A stretch of 55,519 nucleotides of DNA from Bacteroidota bacterium (GCA_029550865.1 JAKPGM010000002.1:1-55519); one strand, 5' to 3'; shown: positions 45,200-54,826, counted from the first letter of the stretch. Notes: generated from the letters alone by a model not told the origin. Made by a program: numbers and translations.

Positions 45200-46804
45200 A
45201 TGCAGAGAAAAACCTACTTTGCTGTTGGACTGTTAACACTTTTTCTGGCCAGTTCATTACAGGCAACTAATTTAGATTCTTTACTCAATGAATTGGAAAA
45301 TACTATATTACAAAGAGAGCACTACCACCAACAAAAACTTGAGCATATCCTGCAGCTCAAACAAATGATGCAAAAAGAAACTAACGATGAATTGCAATTT
45401 CAACTGTACTATCAACTTGAAGAGCAGTATGAATCATTCAATTATGATTCTGCTTTTCAGTACTCGTTAAGAATGTATCAGCTTGCCCAACGCAGTAAAC
45501 GACCCGAATGGATTGCTCTCAGTAAGATAAAGCTTGGATTTGTACTACTCTCATCCGGATTATTTAAAGAAGCCATTGATACGCTCCATAGTATTGATAG
45601 TACGGTAATGAACAAAAAGCTGTTAAGTCAATATTATGCTACCCTGGCTCGGGCCTATTACGATTTAGCTGATTACAACAGGGATGGATATTTTTCGGAA
45701 TTCTATTTGAAGGTCGGTAATCGCTATCAGGCAATGGCCTGTAGGTTATCTGATCGGGCAACCAGTGAATATTGGATGCACGAAGGGCTTAAACAAATGA
45801 AAATGAGACAGTATTCAAATGCGAAGGAGGCATTTTCGTATGCAATACACCACTTTTCGCTCGACGATCATGCCTTTGCCATTGCAGCATCCAGTTTGGC
45901 GTTTGTATATCTTCAACTGCATGACACAGAGCATGCAATGGAAATGCTGATTAAAGCTGCTATAGCCGACATCAAATCATCCACCAAGGAAACCGTAGCC
46001 CTGCGCAATCTATCACAGTTGCTTTTTGAAAAAGGAGATGTAAAAACTGCCTATCGTTACATCAAAATTGCACTCGACGATGCCTCGTATTACAATGCCC
46101 GACATCGTAAAATTGAAATAGCCAGTATTTTGCCCATCATCGAAGGAGAAAAACTAAATACTGTCGAACGACAGAAAAAAGTTATTACAGGTTATGCCAT
46201 TGCCATTTCAGGACTCAGCCTTATAGCAATTATCTTTCTTGTCATTATTTTCACACAAATGAAACGTTTACGTCGTGCGCAGCAACAAATTCAGCAGGCA
46301 TATCAGTCGCTTACCCAAACAAACGCTAAACTGCAGGAAGCTAACAAAATTAAAGAGGAATATATTGGGTATTATTTCAACGTTACCTCCGAATATATCG
46401 ATAAACTTGAAAGATTTCAGAAGGACGTTCACCGAAAACTGGTAGCAGGCAAAACGGAAGAACTCAAAAACATGCTTGCCAACATCGATCTGAAAAAAGA
46501 AAAAGAAGAGCTTTATCGGAATTTTGACATGGTATTTCTAAAGCTTTTTCCCGATTTTGTGGAAGAATTTAATAAACTTCTTAAGGATGAACATCGTATT
46601 ATTCTAAGAGAAAACGAACTACTCAATACCGACCTGCGTATTTTTGCGCTTATCCGGATGGGTATTACGGATAATGAAAAAATTGCAAACATTTTACAAT
46701 ACTCTGTAAATACGATTTATACCTACAAAACAAAAATTAAGAACCGATCCATTGTTCCCAACGACAAATTTGAAGAGTACGTCATGCATATTAATTCGGT
46801 ATAA
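45200..46804 (+). CDS. Membrane TPR protein with C-terminal LuxR-like DNA-binding region (DUF6377-like)
   Basis: The 534-residue protein has a signal peptide (1-22), TPR-like helices (about 80-320), one membrane segment (about 328-352, with GYAIAISGLSLIAIIFLVII), a coiled coil (355-385), and a C-terminal domain with LRIFALIRMGITDNEKIA and NTIYTYKTKIKNRS, an HTH like that of LuxR-type regulators. Such Bacteroidetes proteins place sensor TPRs in the periplasm and the DNA-binding end in the cytoplasm. It likely regulates a nearby or distant locus. The following DUF362 gene, 129 bases on, is a candidate target. Confidence 0.82.
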   Translation: MQRKTYFAVGLLTLFLASSLQATNLDSLLNELENTILQREHYHQQKLEHILQLKQMMQKETNDELQFQLYYQLEEQYESFNYDSAFQYSLRMYQLAQRSKRPEWIALSKIKLGFVLLSSGLFKEAIDTLHSIDSTVMNKKLLSQYYATLARAYYDLADYNRDGYFSEFYLKVGNRYQAMACRLSDRATSEYWMHEGLKQMKMRQYSNAKEAFSYAIHHFSLDDHAFAIAASSLAFVYLQLHDTEHAMEMLIKAAIADIKSSTKETVALRNLSQLLFEKGDVKTAYRYIKIALDDASYYNARHRKIEIASILPIIEGEKLNTVERQKKVITGYAIAISGLSLIAIIFLVIIFTQMKRLRRAQQQIQQAYQSLTQTNAKLQEANKIKEEYIGYYFNVTSEYIDKLERFQKDVHRKLVAGKTEELKNMLANIDLKKEKEELYRNFDMVFLKLFPDFVEEFNKLLKDEHRIILRENELLNTDLRIFALIRMGITDNEKIANILQYSVNTIYTYKTKIKNRSIVPNDKFEEYVMHINSV

Positions 46805-46933
46805 TTTTTTCGAGGGAAAAGTCTGACTTTGACAAAATTTTACGAAATATGACAAGATTTTTCAAATCTTTTGTGGGTTTATGGCAAAATAATTTTCTAC
46901 CTTTATATCGTTAAAAACATTAACCACAATAAC

Positions 46934-48910
46934 ATGGAACACATACCTACTCATCGACATTTTCCGCGCAAGAAGCGATGGTTTATGCTGTCTTTTTATG
47001 CTATGGGGATTGCATCTACAATTTGGTTTCTTATCCGTGTAATACCCAAACCATCAAGGGCTGCTTATCCGTGTATGCGAGCTGCATTTCCTATCATGAG
47101 CAGTTTTATCATCTATCTGCTTACCCTATCGGGTTCGCTGATGGCTTTTCGCAAAGCGTTTTTTAGTTTTAAGAAATCGCGATATGTACTGGCAGGAGCC
47201 ATGACCGTATTAGGTCTTGTTCTGTTTTATACATACATTATTCATGACAGCAGGGTTCATCTGGCAAATGCTGAGGTAATAAATCCATCCGATGCGCCCA
47301 ATAGTCCTATGGGAGTAGCCACAGGAATCATGCCCGGACGAGTAGTCTGGTGTCGTGATACAGCAGCCACCAAAAATAATTTTCGTTCGGGTACCTATTT
47401 TTTTACCCCCGAAAACAACAATCCCATCATCTACCATAAGATGATGCGAGAATCAATACTTAAGCTAACAGAAAAATCGAATTTGAAGGATGCCTGGGAA
47501 AGCTTATTTAAATATTTCAACAAGAAGAAGAAAAATGAAGAGGTTGGGTATCAGGCGGGAGAAATAATTTTTGTAAAAGTGAACCAGGGAACCATTTCCT
47601 GGACATGCTTTGAAAGTACTGGATGGGATTTTAATGCTTCTGGAAACAAAAAAAATGCTGGTGCATGCCAGGGTAACCCTTACACCATTCTGGCACTGCT
47701 AACACAGCTTATCGATTCGGTAGGTATTCCACAGGATAAGATTTATGTAGGCGATCCCATCTCCCATATTATGAAACAACATTTTGATTTATGGAAATCG
47801 TACTATCCCAATATAAAGTACGCCGACAAATCATCGACCTCGGTAAGCAAATGGGGACGTACCAAAATCAATGTCTCGGATCAGGCTGTATTGCATTACT
47901 CCGATAAGGGCACTGTAATGCCCAATGCAGTGACGGATAAAATTTATAAGGAAATGGAGACAGCCGACTATATGATTAATATTGCGAATTTGAAAGCACA
48001 TGTTCGGGCAGGAATCACCCTTTGTGCTAAAAATCACTTTGGTTCTCATAGTAGAAGTGGTGCCAATCATTTACATCCCAGCCTGGTGTCTCCAACCGAA
48101 CAGGAGAGCAATCCTATCAACAATCAATACAAGCAATATCGGGTATTCGTCGATATAATGGGAAGTAAATACCTGGGTGGTAATACGATGCTTTTTATCG
48201 TAGATGGGATATATGGTGGCGACTATCACGAGTTGAACCCTCCTCGGCGTTGGAATATGCCCCCCTTCAACGGCGACTGGTGCAACTCAATTTTTATGTC
48301 TCAAGATCAAGTTGCCCTCGAATCGGTTTGTTTCGACTTCTTACGGACAGAATATAATGGGGTTTATAACTCGAACGTCAATCCTAACTGGGGTGCAGTG
48401 GATGATTATCTGCATCAGGCAGCTTCACCTACCGAATGGCCTGACGGTATTACCTATGACCCCGATAACAGTGGTACTCCTATTGGAAGTCTTGGTGTAC
48501 ACGAGCATTGGAACAATGCGGTTGACAAAAAGTACTCGAGAAATCTGGGTACAGGACAGGGAATTGAACTGGTGGCTATCGAAAATCAACCTTTTGATAC
48601 TTCGGCCTATATCAAACCCAATCGCATCAAAGCAGTTGAATTAATAGCACAAGCATCCGTTTCACCCAACCCGGCTACGGATAGGATTACAGTACGTTTT
48701 TATAACAAAACACCGGGAATTTGCACTATTTATTTAATTGCTTCCGATGGACGTTTAGTATCCAATGAATCATTATCCTATATAGGAGAGGGCTACCAGC
48801 AAATAGAACTCCCATTAAGTGGAGTGCACCCAGGACTCTATTTGTGCCATGTTAAGGTATCTAATAGCCAATTTGTGGATAACCAAACGATAAAATTTTA
48901 CAAAAGGTGA
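46934..48910 (+). CDS. DUF362 protein with N-terminal membrane segments and type IX secretion sorting domain
   Basis: The ATG at 46934 gives 658 residues. The first 105 residues hold three hydrophobic segments and the motif KPSRAAYPCMRAAFP. The centre (about 105-560) is a DUF362 domain with NLKAHVRAGITLCAKNHFG, a stretch typical of the family; some DUF362 members carry iron-sulfur clusters, but no CxxC cluster motif is seen. The last 75 residues (SVSPNPATDRITVRFYN and GLYLCHVKV) are a T9SS type A sorting signal. Such signals belong on exported surface proteins, at odds with N-terminal membrane helices. A TTG at 46871 is in frame but precedes the promoter-like region. Function unknown. Confidence 0.83.
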   Translation: MEHIPTHRHFPRKKRWFMLSFYAMGIASTIWFLIRVIPKPSRAAYPCMRAAFPIMSSFIIYLLTLSGSLMAFRKAFFSFKKSRYVLAGAMTVLGLVLFYTYIIHDSRVHLANAEVINPSDAPNSPMGVATGIMPGRVVWCRDTAATKNNFRSGTYFFTPENNNPIIYHKMMRESILKLTEKSNLKDAWESLFKYFNKKKKNEEVGYQAGEIIFVKVNQGTISWTCFESTGWDFNASGNKKNAGACQGNPYTILALLTQLIDSVGIPQDKIYVGDPISHIMKQHFDLWKSYYPNIKYADKSSTSVSKWGRTKINVSDQAVLHYSDKGTVMPNAVTDKIYKEMETADYMINIANLKAHVRAGITLCAKNHFGSHSRSGANHLHPSLVSPTEQESNPINNQYKQYRVFVDIMGSKYLGGNTMLFIVDGIYGGDYHELNPPRRWNMPPFNGDWCNSIFMSQDQVALESVCFDFLRTEYNGVYNSNVNPNWGAVDDYLHQAASPTEWPDGITYDPDNSGTPIGSLGVHEHWNNAVDKKYSRNLGTGQGIELVAIENQPFDTSAYIKPNRIKAVELIAQASVSPNPATDRITVRFYNKTPGICTIYLIASDGRLVSNESLSYIGEGYQQIELPLSGVHPGLYLCHVKVSNSQFVDNQTIKFYKR

Positions 48911-48932
48911 TGTAAACTGAACATTAAGCATC

Positions 48933-48980
48933 AAAAAGTGGCTGCTCGCTATTAATCAAGTAAGTGAGTAGCCATTTTTA
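48933..48980. terminator. Terminator after the DUF362 gene
   Basis: TGGCTGCTCGCT (48939-48950) pairs with AGTGAGTAGCCA (48963-48974) with two G-U pairs. An A-run lies on the left and a T-run on the right, so it may act in both directions, also facing the exonuclease gene. Confidence 0.8.
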
Positions 48981-49031
48981 TATTGGGTAATTTATGCTGT
49001 TTTTTTACCTCGTATCTTCAACCAAATATGT

Positions 49032-49835
49032 TTATTGATTATTGAAACTTCTCAGCTTGATTTGAGTAAGTACCTTCTTGGTATATAACGGAAAATCACC
49101 ATTCATCATCCAGGAATAATAGGAAGGATCTTTTTTAAGAACTTCCTCCACAAGCATACCCTTATATTTTCCAAAATTAAACACTTCCCTCCCCTTATCG
49201 TCATAGATTATACGACCAGCAAAGTCGGCAGATCGATTGTGTGAAGAAAAACGGGAGAGAAACTCTACGCTGTTCTCAAACACTTCGCTGGCATTTCCAT
49301 CGGGTATAGACATGCCAACATATCTATCGAGCTGAGCCATAAGGACTTCATAGGTTGCGTATGTGTCGGCACGAGAGCTGTGCGCATCGATCAAATCTTT
49401 GTTGCAATAAAACTTATAGGCAGCACTTAGGGTACGTTGCTCCATACGGTGAAAAATTACCTGAACATCGATAAACTTACGTTTTTTCAGGTCGATATCC
49501 ACCCCCGCCCGGAGAAACTCTTCAACAAGTAAAGGAAAATCGAATTTGTTGGAATTAAAGCCAGCCAAATCGCATCCTTCCAATTCGTTTGCCAATGTTT
49601 GGGCAATTTCCTTGAAAGTAGGAGCATCCTTAACATCCTCATTGGTAATGCCATGAACAGCCGTTGCACGGGGATCGATGGGTATTTCGGGATTAACACG
49701 ATAAGTTTTAAGATCCTCTTTTCCGTTGGGGTATACTTTAAGAAAGGTTATTTCAACTATTCTATCCTGCGCCACATTGAGTCCAGTGGTTTCGACATCA
49801 ATGAAAACGAGTGGGTTTTTCAAATTTAGATTCAT
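49032..49835 (-). CDS. DnaQ-type 3'-5' exonuclease (DEDDh)
   Basis: The 267-residue protein has Exo I FIDVETTGL (Asp13, Glu15), HGITNEDV, Exo II GFNSNKFDFPLL and Exo III AHSSRADTYAT with the His and Asp of the DEDDh class. The C-terminal part (FNFGKYKGMLVEEVLKKDPSYYSWMM) is a short extra domain common in the Bacteroidetes version. It probably proofreads or repairs DNA with the sliding clamp: it lies directly downstream of dnaN, 74 bases apart, in the same direction. Confidence 0.9.
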   Translation of the reverse strand: MNLNLKNPLVFIDVETTGLNVAQDRIVEITFLKVYPNGKEDLKTYRVNPEIPIDPRATAVHGITNEDVKDAPTFKEIAQTLANELEGCDLAGFNSNKFDFPLLVEEFLRAGVDIDLKKRKFIDVQVIFHRMEQRTLSAAYKFYCNKDLIDAHSSRADTYATYEVLMAQLDRYVGMSIPDGNASEVFENSVEFLSRFSSHNRSADFAGRIIYDDKGREVFNFGKYKGMLVEEVLKKDPSYYSWMMNGDFPLYTKKVLTQIKLRSFNNQ

Positions 49836-49850
49836 ATTGGTAAATATTAA

Positions 49851-49888
49851 TTACCCCGGCCCACGTAGATGTTGGAGAACCGGGGTAA
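49851..49888 (-). terminator. Hairpin between dnaN and the exonuclease gene
   Basis: TTACCCCGG (49851-49859) pairs with CCGGGGTAA (49880-49888) in a perfect 9-bp stem. No U-run follows on the minus strand, so it may reduce, not end, read-through into the exonuclease gene. Confidence 0.4.
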
Positions 49889-49909
49889 AAATTATGTTTT
49901 AAGAAATAT

Positions 49910-51034
49910 TTATCCGAGCAATAAAGGCATAATGAGCATCAGCACATCTTCCCCTTCGATTTCTTTATCGACAGGGATTACCAAGCCAGCACGCGAGGGG
50001 TCTGAGAGTTCAAGTGCAACATTGGTACACGAAAGATTGGATAGTATTTCCACAAGAAATGTAGATTTAAAACCAATTTCCATGTCATCGCCATCGTACT
50101 GGCAATTAAGTCGTTCGTAAGCAGATATCGAAAAATCGAGGTCCTGTGCCGAAACGATCAATTGATTATTTGAAAGGGACAGTTTTACCAGATTACTTGC
50201 TTGATTGGCATATACCGAAACCCGCCGTAACGCATTGTAAAGCTCAAGTCGGTCGATAATCATTTTATAGGGATTGTTCTGGGGGATGACCGACGCATAG
50301 TTGGGGTACATGCCTTCAATTAAACGGCAAACCATACGGTATTCGGGGAGCTGGAAAAGAGCATATTTGTCATCGTAGGTAACCGTTATATCGCTTTCTT
50401 CCTTTGCTAAAATTGTTTTGAGCAAAGCTGCCGGTTTCTTAGCCAGAATAAAAGAACCTTCATCGGCTTCCTTGATATCGGAACGGCGATAGCGTACCAA
50501 CTTGTGGGAGTCGGAAGCAACAAACGTAACATCGTTCGATGTAATATCGACAAAAATACCCATCATCACCGGACGCATTTCATCGTCGGCAGTTGCAAAC
50601 GATGTTTTTGAAATACCCTGCAGGAATAACGATGCGCTTGAGGTAATGCTCTTGCTATCCCCACTAATCCGCGGAAGCATTGGAAAATCTTCAGGGTTTT
50701 GACCCATGATAGAATATTTTCCGTTTTCGGTGAAAATGTTGATTGCAAAATTCTCGGTATCAATTTCAAACGTTAAAGGTTGTTCAGGAAATTCTTTCAG
50801 CGTATCGAGCAAAATTTTGGCAGGGATAGCAATCTTTCCACCATCCTCAACATGCGACAGCGTCAGCGAGGTAACAATGGTAGTTTCGATGTCGGATGCA
50901 GTGATGGACAACTTGTTATCGTCCAGGTCAAAAAGAAAATTATCTAAAATGGGCAATGAATTTTTTGGGCTTATCACTTTGCTAATTACCTGCAAGCGCC
51001 CGAATAATTCTGTACTGGATGCTACAAACTTCAT
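49910..51034 (-). CDS. dnaN: DNA polymerase III beta subunit (sliding clamp)
   Basis: The 374-residue protein has the three-domain clamp pattern: MKFVASSTELFGRLQVISKV start, PILDNFLFDLDDNKLSITASDIE (domain 1), LVRYRRSDI and the FILAKKPAALLKTIL region (domain 2), and SAQDLDFSISAYE to the conserved end VLMLIMPLLL (domain 3). The dimeric ring tethers DNA polymerase III. Length is normal. A -7-like TATTTTTG (51088-51095) lies upstream. Confidence 0.97.
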   Translation of the reverse strand: MKFVASSTELFGRLQVISKVISPKNSLPILDNFLFDLDDNKLSITASDIETTIVTSLTLSHVEDGGKIAIPAKILLDTLKEFPEQPLTFEIDTENFAINIFTENGKYSIMGQNPEDFPMLPRISGDSKSITSSASLFLQGISKTSFATADDEMRPVMMGIFVDITSNDVTFVASDSHKLVRYRRSDIKEADEGSFILAKKPAALLKTILAKEESDITVTYDDKYALFQLPEYRMVCRLIEGMYPNYASVIPQNNPYKMIIDRLELYNALRRVSVYANQASNLVKLSLSNNQLIVSAQDLDFSISAYERLNCQYDGDDMEIGFKSTFLVEILSNLSCTNVALELSDPSRAGLVIPVDKEIEGEDVLMLIMPLLLG

Positions 51035-51186
51035 TGAGCTTGATTTTTAATGGATTATCAATAGAAAACTCTTTTTTTTCGTACCCCCAAAAATAAAAAA
51101 ATCAATGATAAAAATTAGGTTGACAGATAAATTTCTTTTTAAGGAAAAAACTATTTCGAAGTAATTCCAGAAACCGTTAAAGCCAA

Positions 51187-51927
51187 CTATTTAGGGATGT
51201 TAGCAATGCGATAATATGTTTTATTTTTTTGAGAGACAGCCAGTAGATATCTATCTTTTTGCAAACCCATGATTTTCGTAATTTTGGGTTCATTGCCTGC
51301 AACGGTTGTTATTTCGAGTACCTCGCCCGCTTCACACCCACATGCATCCTCAAGATTTTCATTTTCAATGGCAAAAAGTCGTTTGATAGGCATGGTATAA
51401 AATTGTTCGTTTCCGTTCCACATGGTCATTACAGTTGCTTTATGTTCGGACAATTCAATAACAACGCCTTTCCTAGGCTTGCCTGCCTTCAAAAAAACGA
51501 CAGAATCGGCAAGTTCGATGCCCCAACGATTGGTTTGCGGATGCCCTAAATACTCGTAATAGCTGGATGAAAATGCTCGATCGCTATCAATCATGTCTTC
51601 GGTAACTATATCAGCATGGATGGTAACAACGGTTTTTTGAACAAATGGATAGTAGGTTTTCCGGATGCTTACGATGAAATTATCGTAAAATTCAGCTTTA
51701 TGAAGGGGAAAAGTTCGATAGAGGTTGTTTTTTGCCAAAAAGACAAGATTTTCTTTCTTATGTCCGTCCAAACCCCAAAAGGATATATTTTTTGCTCTTC
51801 CAACAGCCATCCGCAGGTATGTACATTTGCTATTGCAGTGCGAACCAGTAATATAGCTCTGCTGCACAGAACAGCCGAGAAGTAGTTGAATTACCAACAG
51901 TAGCCAAATAGTGTGGGTTTTAAGCAT
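51187..51927 (-). CDS. Lipoprotein of unknown function
   Basis: I start at the ATG at 51927, which gives 246 residues with a clean signal and lipobox (LLLGCSVQQ, Cys19); an ATG at 51957 would add ten hydrophobic residues ahead of it. The body has IELADSVVFLKAGKPRKGVVIELSEH-type beta strands and the pair FLAKNNLYRTFPLHKAEFYDN and TVVTIHADIV. A CGCEAGE motif lies near residue 196. No family was recognised. It is between dnaN and the aldolase gene, minus strand, alone. Confidence 0.75.
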   Translation of the reverse strand: MLKTHTIWLLLVIQLLLGCSVQQSYITGSHCNSKCTYLRMAVGRAKNISFWGLDGHKKENLVFLAKNNLYRTFPLHKAEFYDNFIVSIRKTYYPFVQKTVVTIHADIVTEDMIDSDRAFSSSYYEYLGHPQTNRWGIELADSVVFLKAGKPRKGVVIELSEHKATVMTMWNGNEQFYTMPIKRLFAIENENLEDACGCEAGEVLEITTVAGNEPKITKIMGLQKDRYLLAVSQKNKTYYRIANIPK

Positions 51928-52019
51928 AGCACGTACAAGTAGATATAGTAGATACAAATGTAGGTTTTTTAACTAAAATTTATAATCGATGTAGAAAGAA
52001 ATCAGGGATAATTTACCAA

Positions 52020-52056
52020 ACAAAAATGGCCAATCATAAGCATGACTGGCCATTTG
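52020..52056 (-). terminator. Terminator of the aldolase gene
   Basis: AAATGGCCA (52024-52032) pairs with TGGCCATTT (52047-52055) in a perfect 9-bp stem; A-runs lie on the left, so a U-run follows on the minus strand. It lies 20 bases past the stop. Confidence 0.8.
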
Positions 52057-52074
52057 TTATTGAATGGAGAAAAA

Positions 52075-53067
52075 TTATGCTTTGTTAGCACTGCCCAGCA
52101 CATTCACAATTTTGTGTTTGTAGAGTTCTTTCAGGGCATCACGGGCAGGACCGAGATATTTGCGTGGGTCGAATTCAGCTGGATTTTCTGCCAGAACCTT
52201 ACGAATAGCAGCAGTCATGGCAAGACGACCATCGGAGTCGATGTTGATTTTACATACAGCCGACGAAGCTGCGCGACGCAATTGATCTTCGGGAATACCT
52301 ACAGCATCTTTAAGCTTACCACCATAGCTATTGATGGTACGAACCAGATCAACAGGTACAGACGATGCACCATGCAGTACAATGGGGAAGCCAGGAATAC
52401 GACGTTCGATTTCCTCAAGGATATCGAAGCGCAGAGGAGGAGGTACCAAAATACCATCGGGAGTACGGGTACACTGCTCAGGTTTAAACTTATTGGCTCC
52501 ATGGGAGGTACCTATGGATATAGCCAATGAATCCACGCCAGTTTTCTTGACAAAATCTTCAACCTCTTCGGGACGAGTATAGTGTGAATGTTCGGCCACT
52601 ACATCATCTTCGATACCAGCAAGAACGCCCAACTCACCTTCCACGGTAACGTCGTATTTGTGGGCATACTCAACCACCGAACGGGTAAGCTCTACATTTT
52701 TTTCATACGGATGGTGCGAACCATCGATCATCACCGATGAGAAACCCATTTCGATACAGCTCTTGCAAAGTTCGAGCGAATCGCCATGGTCGAGATGCAA
52801 TACAATGGGAATTGCATATCCCAGCTCTTTAGCATACTCAACGGCGCCCTGTGCAAGGTAGCGCAATAGGGTTTGATTGGCATATTTGCGAGCACCCGAA
52901 GATACCTGTAAAATCACAGGCGAGCGCGTTTCGACACATGCTGAAATGATTGCCTGTAATTGCTCAAGATTGTTGAAGTTAAATGCAGGAATTGCATAAC
53001 CACCTTTAACGGCTTTCTGGAAAAGTTCCCTCGAATTTACCAGACCTAACTCTTTATAATGAACCAT
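52075..53067 (-). CDS. fba: Fructose-bisphosphate aldolase, class II
   Basis: The 330-residue protein has YAIPAFNFNN (24-33), HLDHGDS with His91, Asp93 and His94 (catalytic Asp and zinc His), VEGELGVLAGIEDD, and the GTSHGANKF and VLHGASSVP regions that bind the second zinc ligands and phosphate. It splits fructose 1,6-bisphosphate in glycolysis and gluconeogenesis. Single-gene unit: a promoter-like -7 box TATCTTTG lies 29 bases upstream and a terminator follows. Confidence 0.97.
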   Translation of the reverse strand: MVHYKELGLVNSRELFQKAVKGGYAIPAFNFNNLEQLQAIISACVETRSPVILQVSSGARKYANQTLLRYLAQGAVEYAKELGYAIPIVLHLDHGDSLELCKSCIEMGFSSVMIDGSHHPYEKNVELTRSVVEYAHKYDVTVEGELGVLAGIEDDVVAEHSHYTRPEEVEDFVKKTGVDSLAISIGTSHGANKFKPEQCTRTPDGILVPPPLRFDILEEIERRIPGFPIVLHGASSVPVDLVRTINSYGGKLKDAVGIPEDQLRRAASSAVCKINIDSDGRLAMTAAIRKVLAENPAEFDPRKYLGPARDALKELYKHKIVNVLGSANKA

Positions 53068-53095
53068 TTTCTTATAGTTTTTGTTAAATGAACGG

Positions 53096-53103
53096 CAAAG
53101 ATA
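53096..53103 (-). promoter_or_regulatory. -7 box of the aldolase promoter
   Basis: TATCTTTG (minus strand) matches TAnnTTTG exactly and lies 29 bases before the ATG. The expected -33 position (about 53124-53127) reads TAGT, so only half the promoter is convincing. Nothing else is seen in the gap 53068-53341 apart from the terminator at 53286-53317. Confidence 0.5.
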
Positions 53104-53285
53104 AAAAATATTTTTAACGCTTTACTATCGCATTGTAATTTAAATTTTATTTTCGTTCTATGCTGTAAAATTTTTTTTCATATTTCTTAAACATTGATTT
53201 ACAGTTGTTTAACACGAAATGGAACTCACATTATGCAATACTAAATTTTATATTATTACTTTACTAAGATGCACAAGCAATATGC

Positions 53286-53317
53286 CAAAAATAAATGCCA
53301 CATTTACTGTGGCGTTT
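53286..53317 (-). terminator. Terminator of the lipoprotein gene at 53342
   Basis: AAATGCCACA (53293-53302) pairs with TGTGGCGTTT (53308-53317), ten pairs with one G-U, five-base loop. The minus strand continues into a U-rich tract. Confidence 0.8.
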
Positions 53318-53341
53318 ATGGTATTGAGTAAACCAGTAAGA

Positions 53342-54691
53342 TTATTGCTGTTGTGAGTCCTTTTGAATGGGTTCAAGCTGCCAGCCATAGGTGTTATTGA
53401 GATCGGCAATAAGCGAATTCATTTCATCAATAAGTCCATCAAAGCCTTCCGCAAAATAGGAATCTAAAGAAGACCTGGATTGATCGGCAAAAATAAGTCG
53501 CATATCAACATATCTATCCTCGACCATGCCAAATTCATTCTTTACCTCAGCTACATAGGCTTCGGCTTTTGCAATGGCCTGGTTGTTGCTGGCATAAACC
53601 ACTACGAGGTCGGCGTATTGATTGAGCGCATCAGCAATTTCTTTGTCTGTGGGATTTTCTTTACTTGCAACAGGTGCAAGCCCGGCAAAATCAATCTGCC
53701 CAGCAATCTTAATGTCCATTAGCTGAAAATATGCATTCGCATTTTGAACAACTTTCTCAATATGAAATTGAGAGTCGTAGTAACCATAGGTTTCCCCATC
53801 AAATTCATACTGAACCCATGTTGAATCATAAGCATTTTGAACACCTTGCTGGGTTAATTGACCATTAAGCTCAAACCCCATGCTCAGTATATTGGTGGTT
53901 CCGTGGGTAAAGGAATAAGTAATCTTTAGGTTAGTTTCAGAGTATCCATAAGTTTGTTTCATCTGCCAGGTACCCATGGTGAGCGTATTTTCTATTTTAG
54001 TAGGGATACCATCGGGTTTGTACTCACCAACGAAGCTGTACGACAAGGCCGTATTTCCATCAACTTTAATGTTAAAGGAAATATTCGATGGTAAGGAAGT
54101 TGCATTAACCAAACTGAAATTTCCATTAACTACCTGGGGACGAGGAATCTCAAGAGTTGCGTTTAAATTTTGTGCATCGTAATTTTCCTTGTTAGAAGGG
54201 AATTTAAAAATAATACTGGTGCTGGATTCAACGGGTTCGTTTCCAAAACTTTTGGTCTCAAAGTTGTATTCATATACTCCCACATAAGCATCGAACGAAT
54301 CGAGCAAACTGGCAAGATCATCATCACCTTCTTTCATAGCTTTCAAGGCAGTTTTCATTTGCGGCCGAGTAGAAAGTTTGCTCACAGCATACAATACTTT
54401 ATAAGTACCTGAAGATTTGAATTTCTTTGCAGGCATTGCACCATCGTTCGAAGCCAGGTCTACAAACATGACCGAGGCCTGCATACCTTTTTCCTGATTT
54501 AGTGACTTTAGTTCACCTATCATTTGAGTTCCCGAATTTTCAAGGTCAGCTTTGGTTTCAGCTACCGTTTTGGGTGCATAGGTAGGGTTATCCAGGTTTA
54601 TATCCCCTCCATCTTTTTTTTCGTCACTTCCACAGGAGGTTACCACAAGGGCAGAAAGCCCTAAAACATAGTACAACCATTTCTTCTTCAT
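53342..54691 (-). CDS. Surface lipoprotein of unknown function
   Basis: The 449-residue product has a lipoprotein signal (LSALVVTSCGSDEKKDGGD, Cys20). The acidic-lysine run right after the Cys resembles the Bacteroidetes lipoprotein export signal, so surface display is likely. The rest is mainly beta with repeated Tyr and Asn, followed by helices (for example ADALNQYADLVVVYASNNQ). No family was recognised. It is the last gene before tRNA-Lys and has its own terminator. Confidence 0.8.
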   Translation of the reverse strand: MKKKWLYYVLGLSALVVTSCGSDEKKDGGDINLDNPTYAPKTVAETKADLENSGTQMIGELKSLNQEKGMQASVMFVDLASNDGAMPAKKFKSSGTYKVLYAVSKLSTRPQMKTALKAMKEGDDDLASLLDSFDAYVGVYEYNFETKSFGNEPVESSTSIIFKFPSNKENYDAQNLNATLEIPRPQVVNGNFSLVNATSLPSNISFNIKVDGNTALSYSFVGEYKPDGIPTKIENTLTMGTWQMKQTYGYSETNLKITYSFTHGTTNILSMGFELNGQLTQQGVQNAYDSTWVQYEFDGETYGYYDSQFHIEKVVQNANAYFQLMDIKIAGQIDFAGLAPVASKENPTDKEIADALNQYADLVVVYASNNQAIAKAEAYVAEVKNEFGMVEDRYVDMRLIFADQSRSSLDSYFAEGFDGLIDEMNSLIADLNNTYGWQLEPIQKDSQQQ

Positions 54692-54786
54692 AATAATTTG
54701 ATTTAAAATTACTTAAGCAAAAACTTATTTTATTCAAAATTAATAAAATATTTGTCAAGAATATAAAAAAATAAGAAAATGAGACC

Positions 54787-54814
54787 AAAAAAAAAGCAGA
54801 CCTTGCAGTCTGCT
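54787..54814 (-). terminator. Terminator of tRNA-Lys
   Basis: AGCAGAC (54795-54801) pairs with GTCTGCT (54808-54814) around six bases; nine As (54787-54795) give a U-run on the minus strand, 13 bases past the tRNA. Confidence 0.88.
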
Positions 54815-54826
54815 CATTCAATCATA

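Noticed and set aside
46871-46933. Longer form of the DUF362 protein starting at TTG 46871
   Set aside because: It adds 21 residues without family resemblance and would start within a promoter-like stretch; ATG 46934 gives a better N-terminus.
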